A DNA stretch of 64,000 nt from Paramesorhizobium deserti (GCF_001558695.1 NZ_LNTU01000012.1:62001-126000), one strand, 5' to 3'; shown: positions 9,491 to 20,564, counted from the stretch's first letter. Notes: generated by a model not told the origin, from the sequence alone. Numbers and translations are program-made.

Positions 9491-9610
9491 TGGACCCTCG
9501 GGTCGAGCCCCAGGAATGACGATTGCAGGGATGTCTCCGCCAATCGTCAACGTTGGGATTAGGCAAAAACCTCTCCAGCCCGTCATCCTCGGGCTCGCCG
9601 CCGGGATCCA
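9491..9610. repeat. intergenic inverted-repeat element
   Basis: The arms at 9491-9520 (beginning TGGACCCTCGGGTCGAGCCC) and 9582-9610 (its diverged inverse, ending GGGATCCA) are imperfect inverse copies. A second nested pair, TGACGATTG (about 9518-9526) and CAATCGTCA (9541-9549), lies inside. The motif GTCATCCTCGGGCT...GGATCCA resembles a family of short palindromic repeats scattered in alphaproteobacterial genomes. It lies between the convergent exoR and xth genes. Confidence 0.65.
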
Positions 9611-9708
9611 TGCCTGAACGGTCCGTACGGAAAAACACTTCGTAATTCCGGCATCATGCTCGAAGACACTTCAATAAAGTGTCGCGTTCCAACTCAAAAT
9701 GTACCGCT

Positions 9709-10492
<784 letters not shown>

Positions 10493-10557
10493 CCGTCAGG
10501 CATAAGCCGTCGGGCGCTCGTGGGCAAGAGCCGGATGGCGCTGTCCCCGGATTGATG

Positions 10558-10905
10558 TCAGATGGAAAAGCTGGTGCCGCAGCCGCAGGAAGCCACCGCG
10601 TGGGGATTCCTGATCTGGAAGGACTGGCCCATCAGGTCGTCGACGAAATCGATCTCGGAGCCGTCCATATAGGGCAGGGAGACGGTATCGATGAGGACAC
10701 GTGCGCCATGCTTCTCGATGATGATATCGTCCTCGGCTTCCGTCTCGACGAGATCATATTTATAGGAAAAACCCGAGCAGCCGCCGCCCTCGACCGAAAC
10801 GCGAAGCGCGGTCTTGCCGGGTTCGGACTTCAGGATGGCAGCGATGCGCTTTGCAGCGGCATCGGATACGGTAACGCCCGTCATTTCGCTCATGATCGCA
10901 TCCAT
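10558..10905 (-). CDS. erpA: iron-sulfur cluster insertion protein, ErpA/A-type carrier
   Basis: The 115-residue A-type Fe-S carrier has the three conserved cysteines: one in GGGCSGFSY near residue 43, and CGCGTSF near the C-terminus. It passes Fe-S clusters to target apoproteins. MDAIMSEMTG gives two possible starts; the second ATG is at 10893. It is divergent from dgt with about 120 bases between, a neighbourhood common in rhizobia. Confidence 0.93.
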   Translation of the reverse strand: MDAIMSEMTGVTVSDAAAKRIAAILKSEPGKTALRVSVEGGGCSGFSYKYDLVETEAEDDIIIEKHGARVLIDTVSLPYMDGSEIDFVDDLMGQSFQIRNPHAVASCGCGTSFSI

Positions 10906-11029
10906 TGGATCAATTCCGCCGGGAAAGACCTTGTCCCCGGCTATGAATTAGCTCAATGCATAGCTATGAATTGGCGGGCGCGAAGTCAATGCGGCCGAGA
11001 TGCGCTTGTAATCATATTACGGTGATACA

Positions 11030-12232
11030 ATGACGTTGCAGGGTATCGGTTTCGGCTACCGGGAGAGGGCGGTCTATGCCTGTGATCCCGCGAAAAGCCG
11101 CGGGCGTCTCTTTCTCGAGAGCGAAAGCCCGACACGCACACCCTTCCAGCGCGACCGCGACCGCATCATCCATTCCAACGCCTTTCGTCGCCTCAAGCAC
11201 AAGACCCAGGTCTTCATCGCGCATGAGGGCGATCATTACAGGACACGGCTGACACATACGATCGAGGTGGCGCAGATCGCCCGCGCGCTGGCACGCGCCC
11301 TGCGGCTGGATGAGGACCTGGCGGAGGCGATCGCGCTGGTGCACGATTTCGGGCACACGCCATTCGGCCACACCGGCGAGGATGCGCTTAACGAAAAGAT
11401 GAAGGATTTCTGTGGTTTCGACCACAATGCTCAATCGCTACGCATCGTCACCAAGCTCGAACGGCGCTATGCGGAATTCGACGGCCTGAATCTCACCTGG
11501 GAGACGCTGGAGGGGCTGGTCAAGCACAATGGTCCGCTGACCGGCGCGAAATCGAAGGGTGAGCCGGTGCCGCAGCCGATCCTCGATTACAGTGCGCAGC
11601 ATGATCTGGAACTTGCGCGCTTCGCCAGCCTTGAGGCGCAATGTGCGGCGATTGCCGATGATATCGCCTATAACGCGCATGATATCGATGATGGGCTGCG
11701 CTCGGGCCTTCTGACGCTGCCGATCCTGGATGAGGTGCCCTTGACGCGGCAATTGCTGGATGAGGTTCGCCACCGCTATCCGTCGCTCGATCCCGTGCGG
11801 ACCGGGCATGAACTGGTGCGCCGGCAGATCACCATCATGGTGGAAGATGTCATCACCCAGGCGCAGATCAACATTGCCGCCATCCATCCGGCCTCGGTCG
11901 AGGAAGTGCGCGCGGCCGATGCGACCATGGTGACATTTTCTCCCGCCATGCGCGAGGCTGAGAAAACGCTGAAGCGTTTTCTCTACAAGAACCTCTATTT
12001 TCACGAAAAGGTCATCGTGGTCAGGCAATCGGCGGAGCGGATCGTGCGCGACCTCTTCGACGCCTATATGAACGATCCCGGCAGCATGCCCGGGGAGTGG
12101 CATGAGGGGCTTGAGGCATGCGGGATAGCGGTCCAGGCCCGCCGCATCGCCGACTTCCTCGCTGGTATGACCGACAATTATGCCATCCGCGAGCACAGGC
12201 GCCTGTTTGACCATACACCCGAATTGAATTAA
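11030..12232 (+). CDS. dgt: deoxyguanosinetriphosphate triphosphohydrolase-like protein
   Basis: This 400-residue HD-domain hydrolase probably removes triphosphate from dNTPs. The region [20 protein letters not shown] near residue 40 is the family's N-terminal signature. Metal ligands appear as H in [10 protein letters not shown] (about 74), the HD pair in [15 protein letters not shown] (about 105), and D in [15 protein letters not shown]. It is followed 30 bases later by argS on the same strand, so the two probably share a transcript. Confidence 0.93.
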   Translation: MTLQGIGFGYRERAVYACDPAKSRGRLFLESESPTRTPFQRDRDRIIHSNAFRRLKHKTQVFIAHEGDHYRTRLTHTIEVAQIARALARALRLDEDLAEAIALVHDFGHTPFGHTGEDALNEKMKDFCGFDHNAQSLRIVTKLERRYAEFDGLNLTWETLEGLVKHNGPLTGAKSKGEPVPQPILDYSAQHDLELARFASLEAQCAAIADDIAYNAHDIDDGLRSGLLTLPILDEVPLTRQLLDEVRHRYPSLDPVRTGHELVRRQITIMVEDVITQAQINIAAIHPASVEEVRAADATMVTFSPAMREAEKTLKRFLYKNLYFHEKVIVVRQSAERIVRDLFDAYMNDPGSMPGEWHEGLEACGIAVQARRIADFLAGMTDNYAIREHRRLFDHTPELN

Positions 12233-12262
12233 GCCGGGCGCAACTTCAAACCGAGAATAATC

Positions 12263-14020
12263 ATGAATATCTTCGCAGATTTCGACGCGCGCATCAAAAA
12301 GACGCTGCAGAGCATTGATTTGAAAACAAAAGACGGCGATGCGCCCGATTTGTCACGTGTCAGCGTGGAGCCGCCCCGCGATCCCTCCCACGGCGATATC
12401 GCGACCAATGCGGCGATGGTGCTTTCCAAGGCGGTCGGCGAGGCGCCGCGCGAGCTCGCCGCGCGCATCGCCGCGGCGCTGGAGGCGGATGCGGACGTGG
12501 CCTCGGTCAATGTCGCTGGTCCCGGCTTCATCAACCTGCAGCTCAAGGACAGCTACTGGCACCGGGAACTGGCCGGAATGATTGAATCAGGCACCGATTA
12601 CGGCCGCTCGGCGCTCGGGGCGGGACGCAAGGTCAATGTCGAATATGTCTCGGCCAACCCGACCGGACCGATGCATGTCGGCCATTGCCGGGGCGCCGTG
12701 GTGGGCGATGCGCTCGCCAATCTCCTGAAATTCGCGGGCTACGACGTCACCAAAGAATATTACATCAACGACGCTGGGGCGCAGATCGACGTTCTGGCGC
12801 GCTCGGTGATGCTGCGTTATCGCGAGGCACTGGGTGACGAGATCGGGGAAATCCCGTCAGGTCTTTATCCCGGCGACTATCTCGTTCCCGTGGGCGAGGC
12901 GCTGGCGTCCGAATATGGCCGGCAATTGCTGCAGATGCCCGAGGAAGAGGCGCTCGCCATCATCAAGGACCGCACCATCGACGCCATGATGGCGATGATC
13001 CGGGCCGATCTCGACGCGCTGAACGTGCATCACGATGTGTTCTTCTCCGAGCGTTCGCTGCATGCCGAGAATGCGCGGGCGATCCGCTCGGCGATCAATG
13101 ATTTGACGCTGAAGGGGCATGTCTACAAGGGCAAGCTGCCGCCGCCGAAGGGGCAGTTGCCGGACGATTGGGAAGATCGCGAACAGACCCTGTTCCGCTC
13201 CACCGATGTGGGCGACGACATGGACCGTCCGCTGATGAAATCCGACGGCTCGTTCACCTATTTCGCGGCCGATGTCGCCTATTTCAAGAACAAATACGAT
13301 CGCGGCTTCGAGGAGATGATCTATGTGCTCGGCGCCGATCATGGCGGCTATGTCAAGCGGCTGGAAGCCGTGGCGCGGGCCGTTTCGGGCGGCAAGGCGG
13401 AGTTCACGGCGATCCTGTGCCAGCTCGTCCGGCTCTTCCGGGCGGGGGAACCGGTGCGCATGTCGAAACGGTCGGGCGAGTTCGTGACGCTGCGCGACGT
13501 GGTCGACGAGGTCGGGCGCGATCCCGTCCGCTTCATGATGCTCTACCGCAAGAACGACGCGCCACTCGATTTCGACTTCGCGAAGGTGACGGAGCACTCC
13601 AAGGACAATCCGGTGTTCTATGTGCAATATGCCTCAGCGCGCTGCCATTCGGTCTTCCGGCAGGCGAAGGAGCAGGGCGGGTTCACCGATCTCGACCGGG
13701 AGACGCTGGCCAGGCATCTGGACAAGCTCACCGACGAGAGCGAAATCGCGCTCGTGCGCAAGCTTGCGGAATATCCGCGCCTTATCGAGGCGGCGGCGCT
13801 GCATCAGGAGCCGCACAGGCTCGCATTCTACCTCTACGACCTAGCCAGCGCCTTCCATGCACAGTGGAACAAGGGAACCGAGAATCCGGACTTACGTTTT
13901 ATTAAGGTTAACGATCCAGACTTGTCTCTTGCCAGGCTAGGGCTGGTGCAGGTCGTTTCCGATGTCCTGGCGTCCGGATTGTCGATTATCGGAGCGGACG
14001 CCCCGACGGAAATGCGCTAG
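12263..14020 (+). CDS. argS: arginyl-tRNA synthetase
   Basis: The 585-residue class Ia synthetase charges tRNA-Arg. The N-terminal Add-1 domain is followed by [14 protein letters not shown] (HIGH motif, residues about 131-144) and [14 protein letters not shown] (a KMSKS variant, near 398). A C-terminal DALR anticodon-binding domain occupies roughly residues 460-585. It starts at ATG 12263 ([13 protein letters not shown]). Confidence 0.97.
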   Translation: MNIFADFDARIKKTLQSIDLKTKDGDAPDLSRVSVEPPRDPSHGDIATNAAMVLSKAVGEAPRELAARIAAALEADADVASVNVAGPGFINLQLKDSYWHRELAGMIESGTDYGRSALGAGRKVNVEYVSANPTGPMHVGHCRGAVVGDALANLLKFAGYDVTKEYYINDAGAQIDVLARSVMLRYREALGDEIGEIPSGLYPGDYLVPVGEALASEYGRQLLQMPEEEALAIIKDRTIDAMMAMIRADLDALNVHHDVFFSERSLHAENARAIRSAINDLTLKGHVYKGKLPPPKGQLPDDWEDREQTLFRSTDVGDDMDRPLMKSDGSFTYFAADVAYFKNKYDRGFEEMIYVLGADHGGYVKRLEAVARAVSGGKAEFTAILCQLVRLFRAGEPVRMSKRSGEFVTLRDVVDEVGRDPVRFMMLYRKNDAPLDFDFAKVTEHSKDNPVFYVQYASARCHSVFRQAKEQGGFTDLDRETLARHLDKLTDESEIALVRKLAEYPRLIEAAALHQEPHRLAFYLYDLASAFHAQWNKGTENPDLRFIKVNDPDLSLARLGLVQVVSDVLASGLSIIGADAPTEMR

Positions 14021-14107
14021 AACAGGACAATCTTCAAGTATCCTGTTCCAAGTTATTTTGGTCGCATGATCTTATCTGAAAAGTCTGCTACTTTTCGGGA
14101 TCATGCT
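14021..14107. repeat. RIME-like mosaic palindromic element after argS
   Basis: Two palindromes follow directly on the argS stop. The first is AACAGGA...TCCTGTT (14021-14047). The second is GCATGATC...GATCATGC (14064-14106) with inner arms TCTGAAAAGT/ACTTTTCGGGA. The GCATGATCTTATCTGAAAA / CTTTTCGGGATCATGC pattern is that of rhizobial intergenic mosaic elements. A diverged copy occurs at 52730. Confidence 0.72.
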
Positions 14108-14214
14108 CTGAAAAGCGCTGGAAATTACTGTCAACTTTTGCCCACATTGCGCTGGTAATCGCCAATGATGGGTGACGTCGGCTGGCGCCCCGAGTATGAG
14201 TACAGGAACACGCC

Positions 14215-16830
14215 ATGACGGACAGCAATTTCAAATACCGTGATCACGGAGGTCGTCCTTCGCAGGAAGACGATCCGCTGATGGAGCTGTCACGGATCAT
14301 CGGCTTCGACGAGCCGGTAGAGGACGCTGCTTCGCAACAGGCGGCGGACGATCTTTCCTTCGATCTCGAACAGGAACTGATCGGCGGTCTCGAGGCGGAG
14401 CTTCATTCCGAAGATCGGGCCGAAGCCCAGCCGGAAACCCAGATCGGCTATCAGCCGGCAGTAGCGCATGGCTGGGATGTGCCGCCCCAGGCGGAGGAGG
14501 CGCAGACGTTCTCTTCCGACGCCCAGCCTTATGACGGCGATTTCGATTTTTCCGCTTCGCTGGAGAGCGAACTGGCCCTGTCGATAAACGGGGGCGATGC
14601 GGAGGACCCGGAAGAGTTCTCCCTGGACGATACTTTTGACCCGGCACCGCAAGCCGCTCATTCCGCGGGTGAGGGTGAACCCTACGCCCTGGCCTCCGCG
14701 CCGGCGCTCGATCCCGAAGAATATCCCGGCGATCAGGATGCGCAGGGGAATGGCGGCTACGATCCGACCGTCTATGAGCCTGCCTATGAGCCGGTGGATA
14801 GCGAACCGGAGCCGGTGCAGGCGGCAAGCTATATTCCAGCGCCCAGCCTGGAAGAGGAGCTGGAGATGCTGCTCATCGGTGGGGGCGACGATTCCGGGCC
14901 TTCGCAGGATGTTTCGCCACAACAGGATGCCTCGCCGCAATATGCGGCGGCCCAGGCGGAGCCCGCTGTGGCTCGTTACCCTTATTACCCGGCACAGCTT
15001 TATTCTTCACCTGCTTCCCCTGCCGGGGCACGGGAGGTTCAGCCGGCCGTGCAAGCCGCCGCTTATGCGGAGCCTGCGGCGCCGGTGGCTGAAGCTGCCC
15101 CCAATGCCTGGGATGGCGAGGAGCCGCAACTCGACGAGGATTTCTTCGGCGCCGAGGATGACGGCCAGTATGCCGAGGCCGAGGTCGATGACGCGCCCGA
15201 GATTGCTGTCGCCCAGCCGGCGCAAGCGGCGGTCTATTCAGGGCATTCGGGTTACAGAATCGAATCTGCCGGCCCAGCGCCGGAGGTGGAAACAGTCACG
15301 GTCTCCGAATCCAGGGTCGATCAAACGGATGCGCTCGACCTGCCGGAGGTGGAATATGATTCCGAGCCTGCGTCGAACAGCGGCCTGAGCGCTCTTGAGA
15401 ATGAGTTTGCGGAAGTCTTCGCCTCGATCGAGGTGGAGGATCAGCCGGTGCAGCCGGAGGTCGGTGCTTCGTCCGACAGCGCATTCGACGATATTTTCAA
15501 CGACTCTTATGCGGCCTATGGCGCGCAGTCGCAGGCGGCTTCTCCCGCGGCCTATGTACCCGGAGCCGCTGCGGCGGCGATCGGCGGCTATATGGCGTCG
15601 CAGCCGGCTTCCGGTTCGACGCCTTCAGGCACGCAGAACGATTATTACAATCACTGGGCCAATGCGGGGCAGAGGGCGGAGGATTTCGCCTATGATCCGC
15701 AATCGGCCGATGAACTGGACATACCGGCGGATGCCGACGAGCGCCAACCTGCCCGCAACCGGCGCAGCTTGATGTTGGCATCGGCTGCCGGCGCAGCAGT
15801 GCTGATCGGCGCCCTCGGCTATTACGGGCTTTCGTCCGGCGGTGGAGACGGGGCGCCCGTCGTCATCCAGGCCGACAGTCAGCCGATCAAGGTGCAGCCG
15901 GAAAATCCTGGTGGCAACACGGTGCCGAACCAGGACAAGGCCGTCTATGACCGGGTGGCGGGCCTGGCTCCGGAAGCCCCCGAGCAGAAGACACTCGTCT
16001 CCAGCGAGGAAAAGCCCGTCGATATCGGCATGGCAGAGGATGACGGCGGCAGCGTCGATGATGTGGATACGGCGGTGAACGACCGTATCGAACCCTCTTC
16101 CGTGGAGGCCGCGATCTCCGACGCTTCGGTGGCCAATCCGACGATCGTTCCGCGCCGCGTGCAGACGATGGTTGTCAGGCCTGACGGCACGATCGTTGCG
16201 TCGACACCGTCGCCCGCTGCTCCGGCAACCAGCGATGTTGCGACGCCGCAGGTCCGACCGGCGGCTGAAACACAGGTGGCCGCGCCGGCGGATGCCGCTG
16301 GGCCTCCCGCAGCGGACGCGTCCGAACAGACGGGAGCGATCACGGCGCAGGAGACCTTGGCGCCGTCCGCCAATACGCAGCCTGCCGCAAACGCACCGGC
16401 GCGGGTGGTGAATACGCAGACGTTCACGCCGGACAGTGTTCCCGCCAAGCCGCGGAATGTGCCGGTGGTGCCGTCCCGTCCGGCCGAGCAGCCGGTGACG
16501 ATCGTCGACAGCACGCCCAAGGCATCCGCTCAGAACACGCAGGTCGCATCGGCGGCGAATGCCGCAACGACGGCGGCGGCAGGGGCGGGCGGCTACGCGA
16601 TCCAGATCGCATCGCAGCCTTCGCCGGAAGCGGCCCAGCAGAGCTATACCAATCTGGCCCGGCGCTACGCCAATATCATTGGCGGGCATGGTGTCGATAT
16701 CCGACGCGCCGACATCGCCGGCAAGGGCACCTATTACCGGGTCCGCATCAATGCCGGCTCCAAGAGTGATGCCGTCGATCTCTGCACCCGGTATAAGGCG
16801 GCCGGCGGCAGCTGCTTCGTGACGCAGTGA
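14215..16830 (+). CDS. large SPOR-domain cell-envelope protein
   Basis: This 871-residue protein has a long acidic, alanine/proline-rich cytoplasmic part (1-515) and a single membrane span, RRSLMLASAAGAAVLIGALG (about 515-535). A periplasmic low-complexity linker follows, then a C-terminal SPOR domain (about 790-871) starting GGYAIQIASQPSPEAAQQSY. SPOR domains bind denuded glycan strands at the division septum, so a role in division or envelope organisation is likely. Short motifs recur in the N-terminal part (DDPLMELSRIIGFDEP; LEEELEMLLIGG; LENEFAEVFASIE) and may be repeated binding helices. The position between argS and nagZ is standard for rhizobia. Confidence 0.85.
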   Translation: MTDSNFKYRDHGGRPSQEDDPLMELSRIIGFDEPVEDAASQQAADDLSFDLEQELIGGLEAELHSEDRAEAQPETQIGYQPAVAHGWDVPPQAEEAQTFSSDAQPYDGDFDFSASLESELALSINGGDAEDPEEFSLDDTFDPAPQAAHSAGEGEPYALASAPALDPEEYPGDQDAQGNGGYDPTVYEPAYEPVDSEPEPVQAASYIPAPSLEEELEMLLIGGGDDSGPSQDVSPQQDASPQYAAAQAEPAVARYPYYPAQLYSSPASPAGAREVQPAVQAAAYAEPAAPVAEAAPNAWDGEEPQLDEDFFGAEDDGQYAEAEVDDAPEIAVAQPAQAAVYSGHSGYRIESAGPAPEVETVTVSESRVDQTDALDLPEVEYDSEPASNSGLSALENEFAEVFASIEVEDQPVQPEVGASSDSAFDDIFNDSYAAYGAQSQAASPAAYVPGAAAAAIGGYMASQPASGSTPSGTQNDYYNHWANAGQRAEDFAYDPQSADELDIPADADERQPARNRRSLMLASAAGAAVLIGALGYYGLSSGGGDGAPVVIQADSQPIKVQPENPGGNTVPNQDKAVYDRVAGLAPEAPEQKTLVSSEEKPVDIGMAEDDGGSVDDVDTAVNDRIEPSSVEAAISDASVANPTIVPRRVQTMVVRPDGTIVASTPSPAAPATSDVATPQVRPAAETQVAAPADAAGPPAADASEQTGAITAQETLAPSANTQPAANAPARVVNTQTFTPDSVPAKPRNVPVVPSRPAEQPVTIVDSTPKASAQNTQVASAANAATTAAAGAGGYAIQIASQPSPEAAQQSYTNLARRYANIIGGHGVDIRRADIAGKGTYYRVRINAGSKSDAVDLCTRYKAAGGSCFVTQ

Positions 16831-16851
16831 CGAGCGCTTCATTCCTGAAAT

Positions 16852-16881
16852 GCAAAGGGCGGCGGATAAGCCGCCCTTTGC
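16852..16881 (+). terminator. hairpin after the SPOR gene
   Basis: A perfect 12-bp stem, GCAAAGGGCGGC/GCCGCCCTTTGC, has loop GGATAA. There is no clear T-run, so it may be a processing or imperfect terminator hairpin. Confidence 0.65.
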
Positions 16882-16951
16882 CGTTCCACTTGGTGGAGCT
16901 TTACGTGACGAAAACCCTACGATTCCAAATTTTTCCCACTAGAGTTTGATC

Positions 16952-17971
16952 ATGAGCGAATCAAAAGCACTGATTGCGGGCGTATCCGGCCAGGTTCTGA
17001 CGGCGGACGAGATCGCCATCATCCGCAATGAGCGGCCTTGGGGCTTCATTCTGTTTGCGCGCAATATCAGCGAAGCAGAGCAGGTCTCGGACCTCAACGC
17101 GCATATGCGCGATCTGACGGGGCGTCCAACGACGCCCGTCTTCATCGACCAGGAGGGCGGGCGTGTGCAGCGCCTGCGTCCGCCGCTTGCGCCCGACTAT
17201 CCGCCCGCATCGGCTCTCGGCGCGCTTTACACGAGGGATCGGGAGGCAGGGCTTCGCGCCGCCTGGCTGATGTCGCGGCTCCATGCCTTCGATCTCCTGA
17301 AGCTCGGCATCAACGCCGACTGCCTGCCGGTGCTCGATGTTCCGGTGGAGGGAGCGAACGACGTGATCGGCACGCGAGCCTACGCCAAGGATCCGCAAAC
17401 TGTCGCCGAAATGGGGCGCGCTGCCGCCGAGGGGCTGCTTTCCGGCGGCGTCCTCCCTGTCATGAAGCATATTCCCGGACATGGCCGGGCCTTCGCCGAT
17501 ACGCATAAGGAGCTGGCCAGGGTCGATGCGCCGCTCTGCGACCTCGAAACACGCGATTTCCTGCCGTTCAAGGCGCTCTCGGACCTGCCGGCGGCAATGA
17601 CGGCGCATGTGGTCTTCACGTCCATCGATCCAGCCCGCCCCGCAACCCTGTCGCCGACCGTGGTGGAGACGATCATAAGGGACTTCATCGGCTTCGACGG
17701 GCTCTTGATGAGCGACGACATCTCCATGAAGGCACTTTCTGGGGATTTCGGGGATTTGACCGATGCAATCTTTGCCGCAGGCTGTGATGTCGTGCTTCAC
17801 TGCAATGGCGTCATGGGCGAATTGTCCAAGGTGGCGGCGCATGCGCCCATCCTTGCGGACAAGGCGAAGAAGCGGGCTGAGATAGCGGAGGTTTTCGCCG
17901 GTGAGCCTGATCTCTCGGACGAGGCGGAGATACGCGAGGAGTTCCAGCGCTATTTCGAGGCGGTGGCGTAA
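16952..17971 (+). CDS. nagZ: beta-N-acetylhexosaminidase (glycoside hydrolase family 3)
   Basis: This 339-residue cytoplasmic enzyme of peptidoglycan recycling removes GlcNAc from anhydromuropeptides. The conserved KHIPGHGRAFADTHKELARVD lies near residues 171-191 and contains the catalytic His/Asp region. FIDQEGGRVQRL and LLMSDDISMKAL (Asp nucleophile, about 254) are also present. ATG 16952 is used; an in-frame TTG lies two codons upstream. It heads a same-strand run with scpA and scpB. Confidence 0.95.
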   Translation: MSESKALIAGVSGQVLTADEIAIIRNERPWGFILFARNISEAEQVSDLNAHMRDLTGRPTTPVFIDQEGGRVQRLRPPLAPDYPPASALGALYTRDREAGLRAAWLMSRLHAFDLLKLGINADCLPVLDVPVEGANDVIGTRAYAKDPQTVAEMGRAAAEGLLSGGVLPVMKHIPGHGRAFADTHKELARVDAPLCDLETRDFLPFKALSDLPAAMTAHVVFTSIDPARPATLSPTVVETIIRDFIGFDGLLMSDDISMKALSGDFGDLTDAIFAAGCDVVLHCNGVMGELSKVAAHAPILADKAKKRAEIAEVFAGEPDLSDEAEIREEFQRYFEAVA

Positions 17972-17990
17972 GTGCAAGGGATGATGGCGT

Positions 17991-18848
17991 TTGGCAGCGA
18001 CGGGCGCGAAGATCACTGACAGGGATGATGCGGCGACGCCGATGGACGCGCTCTGGCAGACCGATGCCGAGCGTGCCGCCGGCGAACCGGCGCTGGTCAT
18101 CGACGTGCAGGGTTTCGAAGGCCCGCTCGATCTCCTGCTTCATCTGGCGCGCAATCAGCGTGTCGACCTGGCGCGTATATCGGTTCTGGCGCTTGCCGAG
18201 CAATATCTTCTGTTCATCGAGCAGGCCCGCGCCTTACGGTTGGAGCTAGCGGCGGATTATCTGGTCATGGCGGCATGGCTCGCCTATCTCAAATCCAAGC
18301 TGCTGATCCCGAAATCGCCGGGAGAAGATGGCGAGACGGGCGAGGAGCTGGCGGCGGTCCTGCAATTTCGGCTGAAGCGGCTGGAGGCGATGCGGGATGC
18401 GGCGGTCAAGCTCGTCAACCGCAACCGGCTGGGACGCGACGTTTTCTCCCGGGGCATGCCGGAAATGGTGGTGGTGGAAAAGACCAACCAGTTTTCCGCC
18501 TCGCTCTACGATCTTCTGACCGCCTATGCGACGCAGCGCCAGCGGCAGGCCGTCAGCCATGTCGAGATCGCGCAGCGCAGCGTCTGGTCGTTGAAGGAAG
18601 CGCGCTCTATCCTGACGCGGCTGATGGGCGACATGAGCGACTGGACCGCGCTCGATCATTTCCTGATCGCCTTCATTCCGTCGCCGCGCGACCGCGCGAC
18701 AGCTCTTGCCAGCTCCTTTGCCGCCAGTCTCGAGCTCGTGCGGGAAGGGAAGCTCGAAATCCGCCAGGAATCGCCCTTTAAGCCGCTTTACATGCGCGCG
18801 AAGCGCGGCGATGCCCCGGCGGTCGAAGAGGAAGCAAGCGATGTCTGA
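17991..18848 (+). CDS. scpA: segregation and condensation protein A (kleisin)
   Basis: The kleisin subunit of the SMC-ScpAB condensin bridges SMC heads and binds ScpB. DVQGFEGPLDLLLHLARNQR is the strongly conserved ScpA N-terminal motif. It is followed by VDLARISVLALAEQYLLFIE and the YLVMAAWLAYLKSKLLIP helix, with a C-terminal winged helix near DWTALDHFLIAF. The TTG at 17991 gives 285 residues; the ATG at 18042 (MDALWQ) is a plausible alternative start. The end overlaps scpB by eight bases. Confidence 0.92.
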   Translation: MAATGAKITDRDDAATPMDALWQTDAERAAGEPALVIDVQGFEGPLDLLLHLARNQRVDLARISVLALAEQYLLFIEQARALRLELAADYLVMAAWLAYLKSKLLIPKSPGEDGETGEELAAVLQFRLKRLEAMRDAAVKLVNRNRLGRDVFSRGMPEMVVVEKTNQFSASLYDLLTAYATQRQRQAVSHVEIAQRSVWSLKEARSILTRLMGDMSDWTALDHFLIAFIPSPRDRATALASSFAASLELVREGKLEIRQESPFKPLYMRAKRGDAPAVEEEASDV

Positions 18849-19572
18849 AACAGGCAAAGCCAGGATCGTATCGTTCCCCGCTGCCGAGGCCGGGGACAGG
18901 GAGAGCTCTGCTGAGCGGCTGGCGCTGAGGGAGGCCATGCGGATGGCCGAGGCGCTGATTTTCGCATCGGCGGATCCCGTCTCGGAGCGGGCGCTGGCCG
19001 AACGGCTGCCGTCCAATGTCGATGTCTCGGAGGTGCTCAAGGCGCTGCAGGTGGACTACCAGCGGCGTGGCGTCAATCTGGTGCGCGCAGGCGATGCCTG
19101 GGCCTTCCGGACGGCGGCGGACCTGACCTTCTTGATGAGCCGCGAGGCGGTGCAACAGAGGAAGCTGTCGCGGGCGGCGCTGGAAGTTCTTGCCATCATC
19201 GCCTATCACCAGCCGGTGACCCGCGCGGAACTCGAAGACATTCGCGGCGTGGAAACGTCGAAAGGCACGATCGATGTCCTGATGGAAACGGGATGGATCA
19301 AGATGCGCGGCCGTCGTCGCACGCCGGGCCGTCCCGTAACCTACGGTACGACGGAAAGCTTCCTCGACCATTTCGGCTTGCCCGATATCCGCGATCTGCC
19401 CGGCGTGGAGGAGTTGCGCGGGGCGGGGCTGCTTTCGGCACGCATGCCGACGCATTTCTCCATTCCCGTGCCCTCGGTTGATCCCGACGAACTGACCGAG
19501 GACGAGGACCCGCTGACTGATATCGATCTGGAGGAACTGGGCCTGCTGACGCCCCGGGTGGAGCAGGATTGA
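18841..19572 (+). CDS. scpB: segregation and condensation protein B
   Basis: This 243-residue ScpB has two winged-helix domains that form the condensin complex with ScpA and SMC. The motif AALEVLAIIAYHQPVTRAEL followed by EDIRGV is diagnostic, and TGWIKMRGRRRTPGRPVTYG with TTESFLDHFGL follows. The ATG at 18841 overlaps the scpA stop, indicating translational coupling. The acidic tail (DELTEDEDPLTDIDLEELGL) is normal for rhizobial ScpB. It is followed at 160 bp by the tat genes. Confidence 0.94.
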   Translation: MSETGKARIVSFPAAEAGDRESSAERLALREAMRMAEALIFASADPVSERALAERLPSNVDVSEVLKALQVDYQRRGVNLVRAGDAWAFRTAADLTFLMSREAVQQRKLSRAALEVLAIIAYHQPVTRAELEDIRGVETSKGTIDVLMETGWIKMRGRRRTPGRPVTYGTTESFLDHFGLPDIRDLPGVEELRGAGLLSARMPTHFSIPVPSVDPDELTEDEDPLTDIDLEELGLLTPRVEQD

Positions 19573-19731
19573 GGCGCGCTCCCCGGGCAATCTGACGCAA
19601 GGTCCCGAAAAAAATTCCCGCATATTGCCGGTCGGGGTATAGTTCCGTTTGAAAGATGCGGAGAAAGCGCTTAAATCACGCAAAAGGGGTTTGGGTCTCG
19701 CTTCTCGCGATCCGGCAACAAGAGGAAAGTT

Positions 19732-19953
19732 ATGGGTAGTTTTTCAATCTGGCACTGGCTGATCGTGCTTGCCGTGGTGCTGCTGCTGTTCGGCCGCGGC
19801 AAGATCCCCGAGCTGATGGGCGATGTCGCCAAGGGTATCAAGAACTTCAAGAAGGGCATGTCTGACGACGAGGAACAGGTCGAGGCGGCAAAGACCATCG
19901 ACAACAATCCGGACACGCCGGTCTCTTCTGCAAAGAAGACCTCGAAGTCCTGA
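19732..19953 (+). CDS. tatA: Sec-independent translocase subunit TatA
   Basis: The protein has 73 residues with an N-terminal membrane helix ([20 protein letters not shown], residues 5-24), the FGRGKIPEL hinge and an amphipathic helix [12 protein letters not shown]. It forms the pore of the twin-arginine translocase. AGAGGAAAG provides the RBS. It is the first of tatA-tatB-tatC. Confidence 0.96.
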   Translation: MGSFSIWHWLIVLAVVLLLFGRGKIPELMGDVAKGIKNFKKGMSDDEEQVEAAKTIDNNPDTPVSSAKKTSKS

Positions 19954-20012
19954 CGCTTATGCCGCTGCTGCGGATGTCGCGAGGCATCTGATGCGTATGG
20001 AGTTCATCTATC

Positions 20013-20564
20013 ATGCTTGATATCGGCTGGTCCGAGATACTGGTGATCGCGGTTATTCTGATCGTGGTCGTCGGACCGAAAGACCTGCCGAGAATGCTCA
20101 GGGCGTTCGGTCAGGCAACGAGCAGGATGCGCAAGACGGCGAACGAGTTTCGCCGTCAGTTTGATGATGCGCTCAGGGAGGCCGAACTCGACGATGTGAA
20201 GAACATCGTCGACGACGCCCGCCGTCTCGATCCGCGAAGCGATATCAAGAAAGTGTTCGATCCGCTCCGCTCCGCCGGGGAGGATTTGCGCTCGAGCCTT
20301 AACAAGAGCGCCGTGACGCCTGCGGCGGCGACGCCCGTTCCGCCGCCTCCGCCCGAGCCGGTGCCCTCGGTCGATGCGCCGGCCGAGATGGCGGCCAATG
20401 CCGTAGCGGTGACGGAAAAGCCGAAAAGAACGACAAAAAAGGCGTCTGATTCCGTCAAAACTTCCAGTGCTTTGACAAAAGCATCAGCCAAGCCGGCGGA
20501 AAAATCCCGGGCGAAAAGCGTGAAAGCGAAGACAAAAGCAGCCGATACAGGATCGAAAGCGTGA
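20013..20564 (+). CDS. tatB: Sec-independent translocase subunit TatB
   Basis: The 183-residue TatB has an N-terminal helix, MLDIGWSEILVIAVILIVVV, followed by GPKDLPRMLRAFGQATSRM. A charged amphipathic helix and a long Ala/Pro/Lys-rich tail follow. TatB recognises twin-arginine signal peptides together with TatC. Its last codons overlap the tatC start by four bases. Confidence 0.95.
   Translation: MLDIGWSEILVIAVILIVVVGPKDLPRMLRAFGQATSRMRKTANEFRRQFDDALREAELDDVKNIVDDARRLDPRSDIKKVFDPLRSAGEDLRSSLNKSAVTPAAATPVPPPPPEPVPSVDAPAEMAANAVAVTEKPKRTTKKASDSVKTSSALTKASAKPAEKSRAKSVKAKTKAADTGSKA

Noticed and set aside
8252..9586. 444-codon frame antisense to exoR
   Set aside because: It is the complement of a well-supported gene and shows no domain; a GC-rich antisense shadow.
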